NCBI GenBank assembly: GCA_022835495.1
Contig: BQOK01000001.1
Location: 744,001-808,000, forward strand
Source: Oscillospiraceae bacterium
GTDB taxonomy: Bacteria; Bacillota; Clostridia; Oscillospirales; Ruminococcaceae
Direction of reading: 5' to 3'
DNA length: 64,000 bases
Shown: piece after piece, positions 51,380 to 60,355 of the stretch
Numbering within the stretch: the stretch's first letter is position 1
Layout of the letters: every line of letters begins with the position of its first letter
Position numbers and translations under genes: made by a program
The notes under the pieces: model-generated
What the model was told of the DNA's origin: nothing
The model's input: the letters and a program-made list of their open reading frames with translations, nothing else
Databases searched by the model: none

Positions 51380-52216
51380 GTGAAAGACTTTTTTTACACC
51401 AAAAAATTCAAGATCATGGTGGCGGTGGCGGTGCTGCTGGCCGGCATGATGGCCTGGGCCGGCGCCAACGGGCGGCTCACCAGCGCGCCGCAGGAGATAT
51501 TGAGCGCCGTTGCCATGCCCTTTCAAAAGGCGGCGCAGCTGCTGGGCGGGGGGATCGACGGGCTGATGGACAAATACGCCCGCATTGACGAGATCCTGGC
51601 CGAAAACGAGCGCCTGGCCCAGGAGAACCGCCAGCTGCGGGAGCAGATGGTGGATTACGACCGCGTTAAGACCGAGAACCAGGCCTTTCGGGACCTGCAC
51701 AAGATCGAGGCCGACAACCCCCAGTTCGTTTATGCCTCGGCCAATGTGATCGGCCGCGACCCGCTGGAACAGTTCGGGGGCTTTACCATTGACCAGGGCA
51801 CCGTGAACGGGGTGGAAACCGGGGACGTGGTGATCAGCGACGACGGATACCTGGTGGGCCGGGTGCTGGACGCCGGCACGGTTTCCAGCAAGGTGATGAC
51901 CATTTTGCAGCCGGGCTCGTATGTGGCGTGCCTTGTGAGCCGCACCCGTGACAGCGGCAACCTGAACGGCGACGCGGCCTATGCGGCCGCGGGCCGGTGC
52001 GTGCTGGAAAACCTCTCGCGCGATACGCTGGCCGTGGTGGGCGACGAGATCATCACCACCGGCCTGGGGGGCGAGTTCCCGCCCAACATCCGGGTGGGCA
52101 CCGTGGCCGAGCTGGTGCCCGAGGAGAGCGGAAAATCCGCCATTGCGGTGATTGAGCCGGGGGCGAATGTGAACAGCATCAAGCATGTGTTTGTGATTAC
52201 CGATTACCAGAGCTGA
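51380..52216 (+). CDS. mreC: Rod-shape protein MreC
   Basis: 278 aa. One N-terminal membrane helix (IMVAVAVLLAGMMAWAG), a coiled coil (about residues 65-100; LAENERLAQENRQLREQM), then the beta-domain with NVIGRDPLEQF and GFTIDQGTVNGVETG. It links MreB to wall synthases. GTG start at 51380 with GAGGTGAG 10 nt upstream. Confidence 0.95.
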   Translation: MKDFFYTKKFKIMVAVAVLLAGMMAWAGANGRLTSAPQEILSAVAMPFQKAAQLLGGGIDGLMDKYARIDEILAENERLAQENRQLREQMVDYDRVKTENQAFRDLHKIEADNPQFVYASANVIGRDPLEQFGGFTIDQGTVNGVETGDVVISDDGYLVGRVLDAGTVSSKVMTILQPGSYVACLVSRTRDSGNLNGDAAYAAAGRCVLENLSRDTLAVVGDEIITTGLGGEFPPNIRVGTVAELVPEESGKSAIAVIEPGANVNSIKHVFVITDYQS

Positions 52217-52233
52217 AAGGGGGACGGGGGCCC

Positions 52234-52758
52234 GTGACCTCGCGCACAAAGCGGAATTTACGCCTGACAGCCAAGTGGGCCCTGTACCTTGTGATCCTGC
52301 TGGTGGCCCTGACCGGCCAGACCACGCCCGGCTTTTTGACCATTGGGCAGGTGCGGCCGATCTTTATTTTGCCGGTGTGCCTGGCGGTGGCGGTGTATGA
52401 GGGCGAGTACGCCGGGGCCTTTTTCGGCGCGGTGGGCGGCCTGTTGTGGGATTATGCCGCCGGCCGGGTGGCCGGGCTGCTGGCCCTGGGGCTGATGGCG
52501 GTGTGCTTTGCGGCCGCCATTCTGGTGCAGCTGTACCTGCGCACCAACGCCATGAACTTTATTTTGGTGAGCGGCTGCGCCTGCCTGCTGATCACCGGCG
52601 TGGATTTTTTGTTCTATTACCTGATGCCCGGCTATGCGGGCGCCGCGCAGCGGTATTTTGGCGTGGTGCTGCCCATGACCGTGTTTACCGCGGCCCTTTC
52701 GCCCCTGGCGCTGGCGGCGGTGCGCGGGGTGTGGCGCCGCATGAACCCGGAGGACTAA
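52234..52758 (+). CDS. mreD: Rod-shape protein MreD
   Basis: 174 aa with five to six membrane helices (WALYLVILLVALTG; IFILPVCLAVAVYEG; GAFFGAVGGLLWDYAAGR; ...). Weakly conserved family; identified by topology and by its place between mreC (17 bp) and PBP2 (4 bp). GTG start. Confidence 0.9.
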   Translation: MTSRTKRNLRLTAKWALYLVILLVALTGQTTPGFLTIGQVRPIFILPVCLAVAVYEGEYAGAFFGAVGGLLWDYAAGRVAGLLALGLMAVCFAAAILVQLYLRTNAMNFILVSGCACLLITGVDFLFYYLMPGYAGAAQRYFGVVLPMTVFTAALSPLALAAVRGVWRRMNPED

Positions 52759-52762
52759 GCCC

Positions 52763-54850
52763 ATGGATCAAAAAAGTGTGTTCCGCCGCGTGGGCGGCCT
52801 GATCGTCATCACCGTTCTGGTGCTGGTGGGCTTTGTGCTGCGCCTGGTGCAGTTTCAGCTGGTGCAGGGCGAAGACCTGCTGGCCCAGGCGCAGGCGGTG
52901 ACCAATTACAAGTTCCGCATCACCGCCGCCCGGGGCGACATTGTGGATCAGTATGGGCGCAGCCTTGCCACCAACGCCTCGGGCTATAACCTGGCGCTGA
53001 ACAAGCTTATGCTCACGGGCGAAGTGAACGACATGCTGCGGGAGCTCATTGAAATATTGCAGGCCAGCGGCGACGGCTGGAACGACACCGTGCCCATCAG
53101 CGCGCCGGAAAATGGCGGCTACAGCTTTACGGACGGGGAGGACGCGGCGGCGCACAAGCGGCTGGAAAACCTGAAAAAGAACCTGGGCCTGCAGCAGTAC
53201 GCCACCGCCGACCAGGTGATGGCCGCGATGGTGAAGCGCTACGCGCTGGAGGAATGCGAGCCCGGGTGGCAGCGCATTTTGGGGGGCGTGCGCTACCAGA
53301 TGGAGCTGGAGGAATTCAGCGAGAGCAACAACTTTGTGCTGGCCAAGGACGTGAGCGACCGCACGGTGGCCGTGGTGAAGGAGCGGGGGCTGACCTCGCG
53401 CGGGGCCGACATCACCGAGACCAGCTACCGGGTGTACGAGGACGGCACCATTGCCCCGCACCTGCTGGGGGATTTGGGGCAGATTTTTGCCGAGGACTGG
53501 CGTGTGGTGGGCGAGGACGGCAGCGTGAGCTACCCCCTGCGGGACGCGGGCTACAAGATGAACGACCTGATCGGCCGCAGCGGCCTGGAAAAGGCGTGCG
53601 AGAGCCGCCTGCGCGGGGTGGACGGCACAAAGCAGGTGAGCCGCGACAAAAACGGCGTGATCGTTTCCAGCTCGGTGATCAAGGCGCCCCAGCCGGGCGA
53701 CACGGTGGTTACAACGGTAAACAAGGATTTACAGAATACCTGCAACGAGGCGCTGGAAGCGCTGATCAAAAACCTGCAGGCCACCGCCGAGGAACACAAG
53801 GGCAAGGAGGCCACCAGCGGCGCGGTGGTGGTGATTGACGTGAAGACCGGGGGAATTTTGGCCATGGCCAATTACCCCAGCTACGACCTGAACCTGTACA
53901 GCACCCACTACACCCAGTACAGCCAGGACCCGAACCTGCCGCTGATCAACCGGGCGCTGCAGGGCCTTTATGAGCCGGGCTCGACCTTTAAGCCGGTGGT
54001 GGCGATTTCGGGCCTGGTGAACGGGCTGATTACCCCCGAGGACAAACCCGTGCGCTGCGGCGGGGCCCAGGCCTCCTATAATTTTTACGTGACCAGCAAC
54101 GGCCCCCGGTGCGAGGGCATCGGCCACCGGGGCGGCGCGAGCCTGAACCTGTACGACGCGCTGATGTACAGCTGCAACACGTATTTTTACGATTTGGGCC
54201 GCCGCCTGGGCGTGGACACCATGGACGAGACCGCCCGGCAGCTGGGTCTTGCCACCCTTACCGGCGTGGAGCTGCCCGAGGCCGCCGGCCGCCTGACCAG
54301 CACCGAGGACCAGAACTTCACCAAGGGCCTGGAGCTGATGGCGGCCATTGGCCAGGGCAACGCGGCGGTGACCCCGGTGCAGCTGGCCACCTATGCGGGC
54401 ACGCTGGCAAACAAGGGCGTGCGCTACCAGACCCATTTGATCGCCGGTTACCAGGACACCAACACCGGCGAGATGCTGGAGAGCTTTGAACCGGTGGTGG
54501 AAAGCCGGATCGAGGACGGCACCGGCATGTTTGACGCGGTGGAGCAGGGCATGGTGATGGCCGCAAGGAGCTATTCGGCCCTGCGGGATTACCCGCTGAC
54601 CCTGGCAGCCAAGACCGGCAGCCCGCAGCGCGCCGAGGTATACGACCCGGTGCGGGGCTACCACTACCTGAACAGCGCCGCCATTGCTTACGGCCCGGTG
54701 GAGGATCCGCAGATCGCCATTGGCGCGATCATTGAGTACGGCGGCGGCGGCGCGAACCTGCTGCCGCTGGTGAAGGATATCTTCAACGCCTATTACTTTG
54801 AAAAGACGGGCGGGCTGCAGGCGGCCCAGGAGGGCGTGCTGCTGCCTTAA
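52763..54850 (+). CDS. mrdA: Penicillin-binding protein 2 (elongation transpeptidase)
   Basis: 695 aa. One N-terminal membrane anchor (LIVITVLVLVGFVLRLVQFQ), the pedestal with ITAARGDIVDQYGR, and a transpeptidase domain with catalytic Ser407 (EPGSTFKPV), SxN at Ser470 (YSCNTYF) and KTG at Lys617 (AAKTGSP). It cross-links peptidoglycan in the elongasome with MreBCD. A partner RodA is not found in this window. Confidence 0.96.
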   Translation: MDQKSVFRRVGGLIVITVLVLVGFVLRLVQFQLVQGEDLLAQAQAVTNYKFRITAARGDIVDQYGRSLATNASGYNLALNKLMLTGEVNDMLRELIEILQASGDGWNDTVPISAPENGGYSFTDGEDAAAHKRLENLKKNLGLQQYATADQVMAAMVKRYALEECEPGWQRILGGVRYQMELEEFSESNNFVLAKDVSDRTVAVVKERGLTSRGADITETSYRVYEDGTIAPHLLGDLGQIFAEDWRVVGEDGSVSYPLRDAGYKMNDLIGRSGLEKACESRLRGVDGTKQVSRDKNGVIVSSSVIKAPQPGDTVVTTVNKDLQNTCNEALEALIKNLQATAEEHKGKEATSGAVVVIDVKTGGILAMANYPSYDLNLYSTHYTQYSQDPNLPLINRALQGLYEPGSTFKPVVAISGLVNGLITPEDKPVRCGGAQASYNFYVTSNGPRCEGIGHRGGASLNLYDALMYSCNTYFYDLGRRLGVDTMDETARQLGLATLTGVELPEAAGRLTSTEDQNFTKGLELMAAIGQGNAAVTPVQLATYAGTLANKGVRYQTHLIAGYQDTNTGEMLESFEPVVESRIEDGTGMFDAVEQGMVMAARSYSALRDYPLTLAAKTGSPQRAEVYDPVRGYHYLNSAAIAYGPVEDPQIAIGAIIEYGGGGANLLPLVKDIFNAYYFEKTGGLQAAQEGVLLP

Positions 54851-54933
54851 CAGGATGTTGTTTCCAAGTAAGGGAAAAACGCCCAAATGCACGGCAAACG
54901 GGCAATTTTTGGCCTTTCTACACAAAATATGCC

Positions 54934-54962
54934 TTGCCTTATGATTTTGCTTGTGATATTAT
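54934..54962 (+). promoter_or_regulatory. Promoter of minD-mgsA
   Basis: TTGCCT (54934-54939), 17 bp, TATTAT (54957-54962). Confidence 0.65.
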
Positions 54963-55004
54963 GATAACACGGGGGGAGTGTATGCCACTCCCCACCGTGT
55001 TGTT
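54963..55004. promoter_or_regulatory. Leader hairpin of minD
   Basis: Near-perfect inverted repeat around GGGGAGTG-TATGC-CACTCCCC, with flanking AACACGG/CCGTGTT. It encloses an in-frame ATG (54982), arguing against that start. No U-tract. Confidence 0.5.
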
Positions 55005-55038
55005 ATATGGCATTCCAGCCGCGGGAGGAAGAAGAGTT

Positions 55039-55773
55039 TTGAGCGCAAGGATCCTGATGGTCGCCTCGGGGAAGGGCGGCACGGGCAAGAGCACCGTTTC
55101 GGTGCTGCTGGGCGGCAGGCTTGCCGCCGCGGGCAAAAAGGTGCTGCTCATTGAGCTGGATTCCGGCCTGCGCAGTGTGGACATTATCTCGGGCGTATAC
55201 GGCAAGACGGTATACGACATCTCGGACGTGCTCTCGGGCCGGTGCGAGGGGGATAAGGCCGTGGTGGAGAGCCCGGTGTACAAAGGGCTCTCGGTGATCA
55301 GCGCCCCTTACGAGGGGGGCGAGGTGCAGCCCGAGGCGCTGCGCCGCCTGATCGGCAGGATGGCCCCGTATTTTGATTTTATCCTGGTGGATACCGCCGC
55401 CGGGCTGGGCGCGCCGTTCCAGGCGGCCCGCACGGTGAGCGATATGGCGCTGCTGGTACTTACGCCCGACCCCGTGACCCTGCGCGACGGCCGCATTGCC
55501 GCCGACGAGCTGGTGAACGGCGGCTGCAAAAACGTGCGCCTGGTGGTGAACCGGGTGGGCCCGGCCAGCTTTGGGGGCGCCGTGCGCGATCTGGACGAGT
55601 GCATCGACACGGTGGCGGCCCAGCTGATCGCCGTGATCCCCGAGAGCGCTGAGATACAGCACAGCGCGGCCCAGGGCATGGCGCTGCCCGCCGGGTGCCT
55701 GGCGTTCAAAGCGCTGGATCACCTGGCGCGCCGCCTGCTGGGCGAGCAGCTCACCCTGGCGGTGCGCTGGTAA
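55039..55773 (+). CDS. minD: MinD-like septum-site ATPase
   Basis: 244 aa from a TTG at 55039, 9 nt after GGGAGGAAG; this puts the P-loop ([10 protein letters not shown], deviant Walker A) at the very N-terminus as in MinD. Then [30 protein letters not shown] and a C-terminal amphipathic helix ([16 protein letters not shown]) for membrane binding. It positions the division site, usually with MinC; neither minC nor minE is adjacent. The in-frame ATG at 54982 lies inside a hairpin loop. Confidence 0.88.
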   Translation: MSARILMVASGKGGTGKSTVSVLLGGRLAAAGKKVLLIELDSGLRSVDIISGVYGKTVYDISDVLSGRCEGDKAVVESPVYKGLSVISAPYEGGEVQPEALRRLIGRMAPYFDFILVDTAAGLGAPFQAARTVSDMALLVLTPDPVTLRDGRIAADELVNGGCKNVRLVVNRVGPASFGGAVRDLDECIDTVAAQLIAVIPESAEIQHSAAQGMALPAGCLAFKALDHLARRLLGEQLTLAVRW

Positions 55774-55832
55774 ACCGACCGAACACACAGAATGTCTGTT
55801 TTATTTTTGTACAGAGGGGGCTTTTCGTTAAA

Positions 55833-56237
55833 ATGAACATTGCTTTGATCGCCCATGACGCAAAGAAGGAATTGATGGTGCAGTTCTGCATTGCGTATTG
55901 CGGGGTGTTGAACCAGCACACACTGATTGCCACCGGGACCACCGGCAAGCTGGTGAGCGAGGCCACGGGCCTGCCCATCCAGTGCTTTTTGTCCGGCGTG
56001 CACGGGGGCGACCAGCAGATCGCGGCCCGCATTGCCTGCAACGAGATCGATCTGCTGCTGTTTTTCCGCGACCCCATCAGCGCCAAGCCCCACGAGCCCA
56101 ACGAGATGAATCTGCTGCGGCTGTGCGACGTGCGCAACATCCCCATCGCCACCAACATTGCCACCGCCGAGGTGCTGATCCACGGCCTGGAGCGGGGCGA
56201 CCTGGAATGGCGCAACATTGTGAACCCGCAGAATTGA
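55833..56237 (+). CDS. mgsA: Methylglyoxal synthase
   Basis: 134 aa. [25 protein letters not shown] (phosphate loop), [14 protein letters not shown], and [17 protein letters not shown] with the catalytic Asp/His set. It turns dihydroxyacetone phosphate into methylglyoxal when phosphate is short. 59 bp after minD, with no terminator between; this neighbourhood recurs in clostridia. Confidence 0.96.
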   Translation: MNIALIAHDAKKELMVQFCIAYCGVLNQHTLIATGTTGKLVSEATGLPIQCFLSGVHGGDQQIAARIACNEIDLLLFFRDPISAKPHEPNEMNLLRLCDVRNIPIATNIATAEVLIHGLERGDLEWRNIVNPQN

Positions 56238-56261
56238 CCGGGCCGCAGAGGTTAAAAGCAT

Positions 56262-56305
56262 CCCCCCTTTTGTGCCTGCGCGAGCGGCCGCAAGGGGGGC
56301 TTTTT
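56262..56305 (+). terminator. Terminator of mgsA
   Basis: CCCCCCTT ... AAGGGGGG stem with a large GC-rich loop, then CTTTTT. Confidence 0.7.
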
Positions 56306-56325
56306 GCTGGCAGGCGCCTGCGGCG

Positions 56326-56353
56326 ATGCATGCCGCGGGCCCGGGGCATGCAT
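56326..56353. promoter_or_regulatory. 28-bp palindrome upstream of nadE
   Basis: ATGCATGCC arm, CGGGCCCG core and GGCATGCAT arm; only one mismatched pair. It lies 62 bp before nadE and after the mgsA terminator, the right place for an operator. The regulator is not known. Confidence 0.5.
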
Positions 56354-56415
56354 ACTGATAAGGACACGGTGCGTTGGGCCGCCGCAGGCGCGGGGCCCGG
56401 GAGGGGAAGAAGGAT

Positions 56416-58356
56416 ATGAAGCAACAATTGGTCCGGGTGGCGCTGGCCGCGCCCAGGGTGCACATTGCCGCGCCCGAAAAGAATGTGGACGAGATGCTGC
56501 GCCTCCTGCGCGGCTGCCTGGACGCCCAGGTGCTGCTGCTGCCGGAACTGGCGGTGACGGGGTATACCTGCGGGGACCTGTTCCACCAGACCGCGCTGAT
56601 CGACGCTGCCTGGCGCGAAACGCTGCGGCTGGCGCAGGGCGCCGCAGAGCTGGGCTTTGCGGGCCTTGTGGCGGTGGGGGTGCCCGTGCGGGCGCACGGG
56701 CGTTTGTTCAACTGCGCGGCGTACCTGTACGGCGGCGAGCCGGTGGCCCTTGTGCCCAAGACCTGCCTGCCCAACTACGCGGAATTTTACGAAAAGCGGT
56801 GGTTCGCCCCGGCCGGGGCCCGGCGGGCCGATACGCTTTTGCTGCCCGGGCCGCAGGGCAAACTGCTGGAGGTGCCCTTTGGCGAGGATCTGCTGCTGGC
56901 GGACCGGGAGGGCGCGGTGGTGATCGGGACCGACGTGTGCGAGGACCTGTGGGTGCCGGTGCCCCCCAGCAGCTACGCCTGCCTTGCGGGCGCGAACCTG
57001 GTTTTGAACCCCTCGGCCAGCAACGAAACGGTGACCAAGGAGGAATACCGCCGCCAGCTGGTGACCGCCCAGGCGGCCCGGTGCTGCTGCGCCTATGCCT
57101 ATGCCTCGGCGGGCCGCACCGAGAGCACCACCGACCTGGTGTTTTCGGGGCACGGCATGATCTGCGAGAACGGCACCATGCTGGCCGAGACCCTGTGGCC
57201 CGAGCCGGGCCAGGTGCTGCAGGCCGTGGTGGACCTGGAAAAAACCGGCGCGGAGCGGGTGCTGCACAACTCGTTTTTGGAGCAGACGGGCGGCCCCGCC
57301 TGGCGCACCGTGCGGCTGGCGGGCAGCCTTGTGTGCCCGGCCCCGCAGGCGGCGCTGGCCCAGCGGCCGCTGGAACGGCTGCCCTTTGTGCCCGCCACCG
57401 AGGAGGGCCTGCGAACCCGGTGCGCGGCGATTGCGCGCATCCAGGCCACGGGCCTTGCGCAGCGCATGGAAAAGGCGGGCTTCCGGCGGCTGGTGATCGG
57501 CGTTTCGGGCGGGCTGGACAGCACCCTCGCGCTGCTGGCGGCCCGGGACGCGATGGAGCAGCTGGGGCTGCCGGCGGCGGGCATTCTGGGGGTTTCGATG
57601 CCCTGCGTGGGCACCACAAAGCGCACCCGGGGCAACGCGCAGGCCCTGGCGGAGCTGCTGGGCGCGGAGTACCGCGAGATCGACATCCGCGCCGCGGTGG
57701 AGCAGCATCTGCGGGACCTGGGCCACGCCCCGGAGGTGTACGACGTGACCTTTGAGAACGCCCAGGCGCGGGAGCGCACCCAGCTGCTGATGGACCTGGC
57801 AAACCAGGAGAACGCACTGGTGGTGGGCACGGGCGACCTTTCAGAGCTGGCGCTGGGCTGGTGCACCTACAACGGCGACCACATGAGCATGTATGGGGTG
57901 AACGCCTCGGTGCCGAAGACCCTGGTAAAGGCCCTGGTGGGCTGGCACGCAAAGCGCCTGGGGGAACAGAACCCCCGGATACAGGCGGTGCTGCTGGACA
58001 TTCTGGATACCCCCATCAGCCCCGAGCTTTTGCCGGTGGGCGCGGACGGAGAGCTGGTGCAGCGGACCGAGGAGACCCTGGGCAAATACGACCTGCACGA
58101 TTTTGCCCTGTATCACATGCTGCGGGGCGGCTATGGCCCCGAGCGCATTTTTGAGATGGCGCGCCTTGCCTGGCCTGAGCTGGAGCCGGATTATATCAGG
58201 ACCACCCTGACCACCTTTTACCGGCGCTTTTTCAGCCAGCAGTTCAAGCGCAGCTGCCTGCCGGACGGCCCCAAGGTGGGCTCGGTTTCGCTTTCGCCCC
58301 GGGGGGACTGGCGCATGCCCAGCGACGCGGACCCAGCGGAGTTTTTAAAGTTTTGA
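56416..58356 (+). CDS. nadE: Glutamine-dependent NAD+ synthetase
   Basis: 646 aa. The N-terminal nitrilase-type glutaminase has the Glu-Lys-Cys triad: LPELAVTGYTCGDLF, PKTCLPNYAEFYE and Cys175 in DVCEDLW. The C-terminal synthetase has the SGGLDS P-loop (about residues 362-369) and GTGDLSELALGW, TYNGDHMSMYGVNA. It amidates nicotinic acid adenine dinucleotide. ATG 56416 after AAGAAGGA. Confidence 0.97.
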   Translation: MKQQLVRVALAAPRVHIAAPEKNVDEMLRLLRGCLDAQVLLLPELAVTGYTCGDLFHQTALIDAAWRETLRLAQGAAELGFAGLVAVGVPVRAHGRLFNCAAYLYGGEPVALVPKTCLPNYAEFYEKRWFAPAGARRADTLLLPGPQGKLLEVPFGEDLLLADREGAVVIGTDVCEDLWVPVPPSSYACLAGANLVLNPSASNETVTKEEYRRQLVTAQAARCCCAYAYASAGRTESTTDLVFSGHGMICENGTMLAETLWPEPGQVLQAVVDLEKTGAERVLHNSFLEQTGGPAWRTVRLAGSLVCPAPQAALAQRPLERLPFVPATEEGLRTRCAAIARIQATGLAQRMEKAGFRRLVIGVSGGLDSTLALLAARDAMEQLGLPAAGILGVSMPCVGTTKRTRGNAQALAELLGAEYREIDIRAAVEQHLRDLGHAPEVYDVTFENAQARERTQLLMDLANQENALVVGTGDLSELALGWCTYNGDHMSMYGVNASVPKTLVKALVGWHAKRLGEQNPRIQAVLLDILDTPISPELLPVGADGELVQRTEETLGKYDLHDFALYHMLRGGYGPERIFEMARLAWPELEPDYIRTTLTTFYRRFFSQQFKRSCLPDGPKVGSVSLSPRGDWRMPSDADPAEFLKF

Positions 58357-58397
58357 CCCCGGCGGCGGGCTGTGCCGCGCCGCCGCCCGAAACAGCC

Positions 58398-58441
58398 AAA
58401 AAAGGCCGGCCCCCGCCGTATGGCGGGGGCCGGCCTTTTTT
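58398..58441. terminator. Bidirectional terminator between nadE and azlD
   Basis: AAAAAAGGCCGGCCCCCGCC/GGCGGGGGCCGGCCTTTTTT with a short loop; ideal in both directions. Confidence 0.92.
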
Positions 58442-58456
58442 AATGGGTTAAAACAG

Positions 58457-58786
58457 TCAGAACAGGGGAAGGCGGATCAGCAGCATGTACACCGCCGTGC
58501 CGCCGAAGATGCTGAGCAGGGTGTTGTGCCGCCACAGGTGCAGCGCGGCCACCACCGCCAGGGCCGCAAACTGGAACAGGCACTCGGCGCTGCCTGCGGC
58601 GGGCAGGCCCTTGAGGCAATATACCACCAGGATGGCGATGATGCCCGCGGGCAGCACCCCGCCGAGATATTTGACCGGCGCGGGCATGCCCCGCCTGCCG
58701 CCGAACACCGCAAAGGGCAGCGCGCGGGTGAACAGGGTGACCCCCGCCGCAATGGCGACCACCAGCCAGGGATAAGATGGGTTCAT
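58457..58786 (-). CDS. azlD: Branched-chain amino acid exporter subunit AzlD-like
   Basis: 109 aa with four hydrophobic segments (WLVVAIAAGVTLFTRALPF, KYLGGVLPAGIIAILVVYCL, FAALAVVAALHLW, IFGGTAVYMLLIRL). The VTLFTRALPF and LPAGIIAILVVYC stretches are typical of AzlD. Its ATG overlaps the azlC stop. The two proteins form an exporter of branched-chain amino acids. Confidence 0.9.
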   Translation of the reverse strand: MNPSYPWLVVAIAAGVTLFTRALPFAVFGGRRGMPAPVKYLGGVLPAGIIAILVVYCLKGLPAAGSAECLFQFAALAVVAALHLWRHNTLLSIFGGTAVYMLLIRLPLF

Positions 58787-59508
58787 TGGGCTCCCTCCTT
58801 TGCCTTTTGATTTTGTGCTTCCCGGCGCAGCACCACCGGCTTTGCCAGCAGCAGCACGGCCACTGCCACCGCCAGCGCCGGCAGCAAAAAGGCGTCCGGC
58901 CCGAGCCACAGCAGGAACACCGCACCGCTGGCAAGGCCCACCAGCGCCGGCAGATGGCTTTTGGAGCCGCGCCACTGTTCCAGAAAGATCACCAGGAACA
59001 GGGCCGTCATGGAGAAGTCGATGCCGGTAAAATCCAGCGGCAGGTTGCCGGCCAGCGCGCCCAGCAGGCTGCCCGCCACCCAGTAAAGCTGATCCAGCAG
59101 CGCCACAAGGAACATGGCGTCCTGCTCGTTCACGCCGGCGGGGGGCTGCATGCCGCAGAGCACGGAATAGGTTTCGTCGGTGAGGGAAAAAACCATGTAG
59201 GGCTTGCGGCGGCCCATGGCCTTGAACTTATCAATAAAGGAGAGGCCGTAGAACAGATGGCGGCTGTTGATAAACAGGCTCATGAGCGCCACCGTGGGCA
59301 GCGCCGCGCCCTGGGCGAGAAAGCCCACCAGCACGAATTGCAGGCTTCCCGCGTACACAAAGCCGCTGATGAGCAGCGCCCAAAGCGCGCCGAAGCCTGC
59401 CTGCTGCAGCAAAATGCCGAACGCGACCCCCAAAAAGATATACCCGAACATGACCGGCAGCGATTGCCGAAAAGCGTATTTCAGTGCCGGCCCAAAGCGT
59501 TTTTGCAA
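58783..59508 (-). CDS. azlC: Branched-chain amino acid exporter subunit AzlC-like
   Basis: 241 aa with six or more membrane helices. QSLPVMFGYIFLGVAFGILL, SGFVYAGSLQFVLVGFL, FINSRHLFYGLSF and FSLTDETYSV are AzlC signatures. The start is taken as TTG 59508, 6 nt after GAGGTGA; a GTG at 59517 would be part of that ribosome site. Confidence 0.92.
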   Translation of the reverse strand: MQKRFGPALKYAFRQSLPVMFGYIFLGVAFGILLQQAGFGALWALLISGFVYAGSLQFVLVGFLAQGAALPTVALMSLFINSRHLFYGLSFIDKFKAMGRRKPYMVFSLTDETYSVLCGMQPPAGVNEQDAMFLVALLDQLYWVAGSLLGALAGNLPLDFTGIDFSMTALFLVIFLEQWRGSKSHLPALVGLASGAVFLLWLGPDAFLLPALAVAVAVLLLAKPVVLRREAQNQKAKEGAQ

Positions 59509-59532
59509 TGGTATCACCTCAACATGGCAATT

Positions 59533-59577
59533 ATTATAACATGGATTTCACCCCTTTAAAAGGGTAAAATTTCACCC
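59533..59577 (-). promoter_or_regulatory. azlCD promoter region with direct repeats
   Basis: Minus strand -10 TATAAT (59533-59538). Upstream are two ATTTCACCC copies (59545-59553 and 59569-59577 as read on the plus strand), 24 bp apart, flanking a CCCTTT/AAAGGG dyad. They could bind an Lrp-type regulator; inference. Confidence 0.4.
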
Positions 59578-59658
59578 GGGCCCCCGCCGCTGCATACCCA
59601 TGGGATAGGGGCCCGGGCGGCGCGTGCGCGCGGGGCCCCGGAAAGGGAGGGAAGCACC

Positions 59659-60231
59659 ATGAAAAAATGGAACACTGCGCCCCCGGCGGGGACCCGCTGG
59701 GCAATGGGCCGGGCGGGAGCCTATTTGTATGCGGCCGCACAGCCGCTGGTAAACCGGTTTACCGCGGCCCGGCTGGAGATACAGCTGGAAGAGCCGCTGT
59801 GGCAGCCGGGCTCGAAGCTTGTGCCGGGCCTGTTTGTGCGCAAGGATCCCACCGTGACGGTGGGGGCCGGCAGCGAGGAGTGCTATGTGATTGTGCAGAT
59901 CAGCCAGAGCGACCCGGCGGCATGGCAGGCGGCCGGGGTGGAGTACGGCTATTCCGACGGCACCCGGTTTGCGGCGGGCGTGCACCCGGGGTGGCAGCCG
60001 GTGCCCGGCGCGGCGGGCATGTGGTACCGCAGGGTGCCCACGGCCGGGACGAACCAGGTGTTCGGGATATTCGACCTGATCGGCGTGCCGGCCACCGCCA
60101 CGGGGGAGGAGCTGGCCGCGGCCGCCGCCAACGAGATCACCATCTCGGCCTGGGCGGTGCAGGCGGACGGGGTGGCCGACCCCCGCCAGGCCGCGGAGCA
60201 GCTGGGCCTGCTGAGCGCAAAAGCAAACTGA
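59659..60231 (+). CDS. TasA/camelysin-like protein without a signal peptide
   Basis: 190 aa. From residue 31 the sequence has the TasA/camelysin (SipW-cognate) domain pattern: LVNRFTAARLEIQLEEPLWQ, PGLFVRKDPTVTVGAGSEECYVIVQI (in parts), and a C-terminal NEITISAWAVQADGVADPRQAAEQLG. Family proteins are secreted fibre or spore-coat components. Here the first 30 residues (MKKWNTAPPAGTRWAMGRAG) lack the long hydrophobic helix of a signal peptide, so export is unclear; it may be a truncated copy or a cytosolic derivative. ATG after GGAAAGGGAGGGAAG. No sipW nearby. Confidence 0.6.
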   Translation: MKKWNTAPPAGTRWAMGRAGAYLYAAAQPLVNRFTAARLEIQLEEPLWQPGSKLVPGLFVRKDPTVTVGAGSEECYVIVQISQSDPAAWQAAGVEYGYSDGTRFAAGVHPGWQPVPGAAGMWYRRVPTAGTNQVFGIFDLIGVPATATGEELAAAAANEITISAWAVQADGVADPRQAAEQLGLLSAKAN

Positions 60232-60262
60232 ACGCACGGCGCCGGGCACAGCCCGGCCAGGA

Positions 60263-60300
60263 GCCCCGGGGGAACACCGCCCCCGGGGCCCCTGCTTTTT
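60263..60300 (+). terminator. Terminator of the TasA-like gene
   Basis: GCCCCGGGGG ... CCCCCGGGGC then CTGCTTTTT. Confidence 0.7.
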
Positions 60301-60327
60301 GCACCGAGGGCGCCGGTGTGTTATACT
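60299..60327 (+). promoter_or_regulatory. Promoter of the DUF2752 gene
   Basis: TTGCAC (60299-60304), 17 bp, TATACT (60322-60327). Confidence 0.65.
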
Positions 60328-60355
60328 GAGAAAAATGCGAAAAGGGGGGTAAGCG

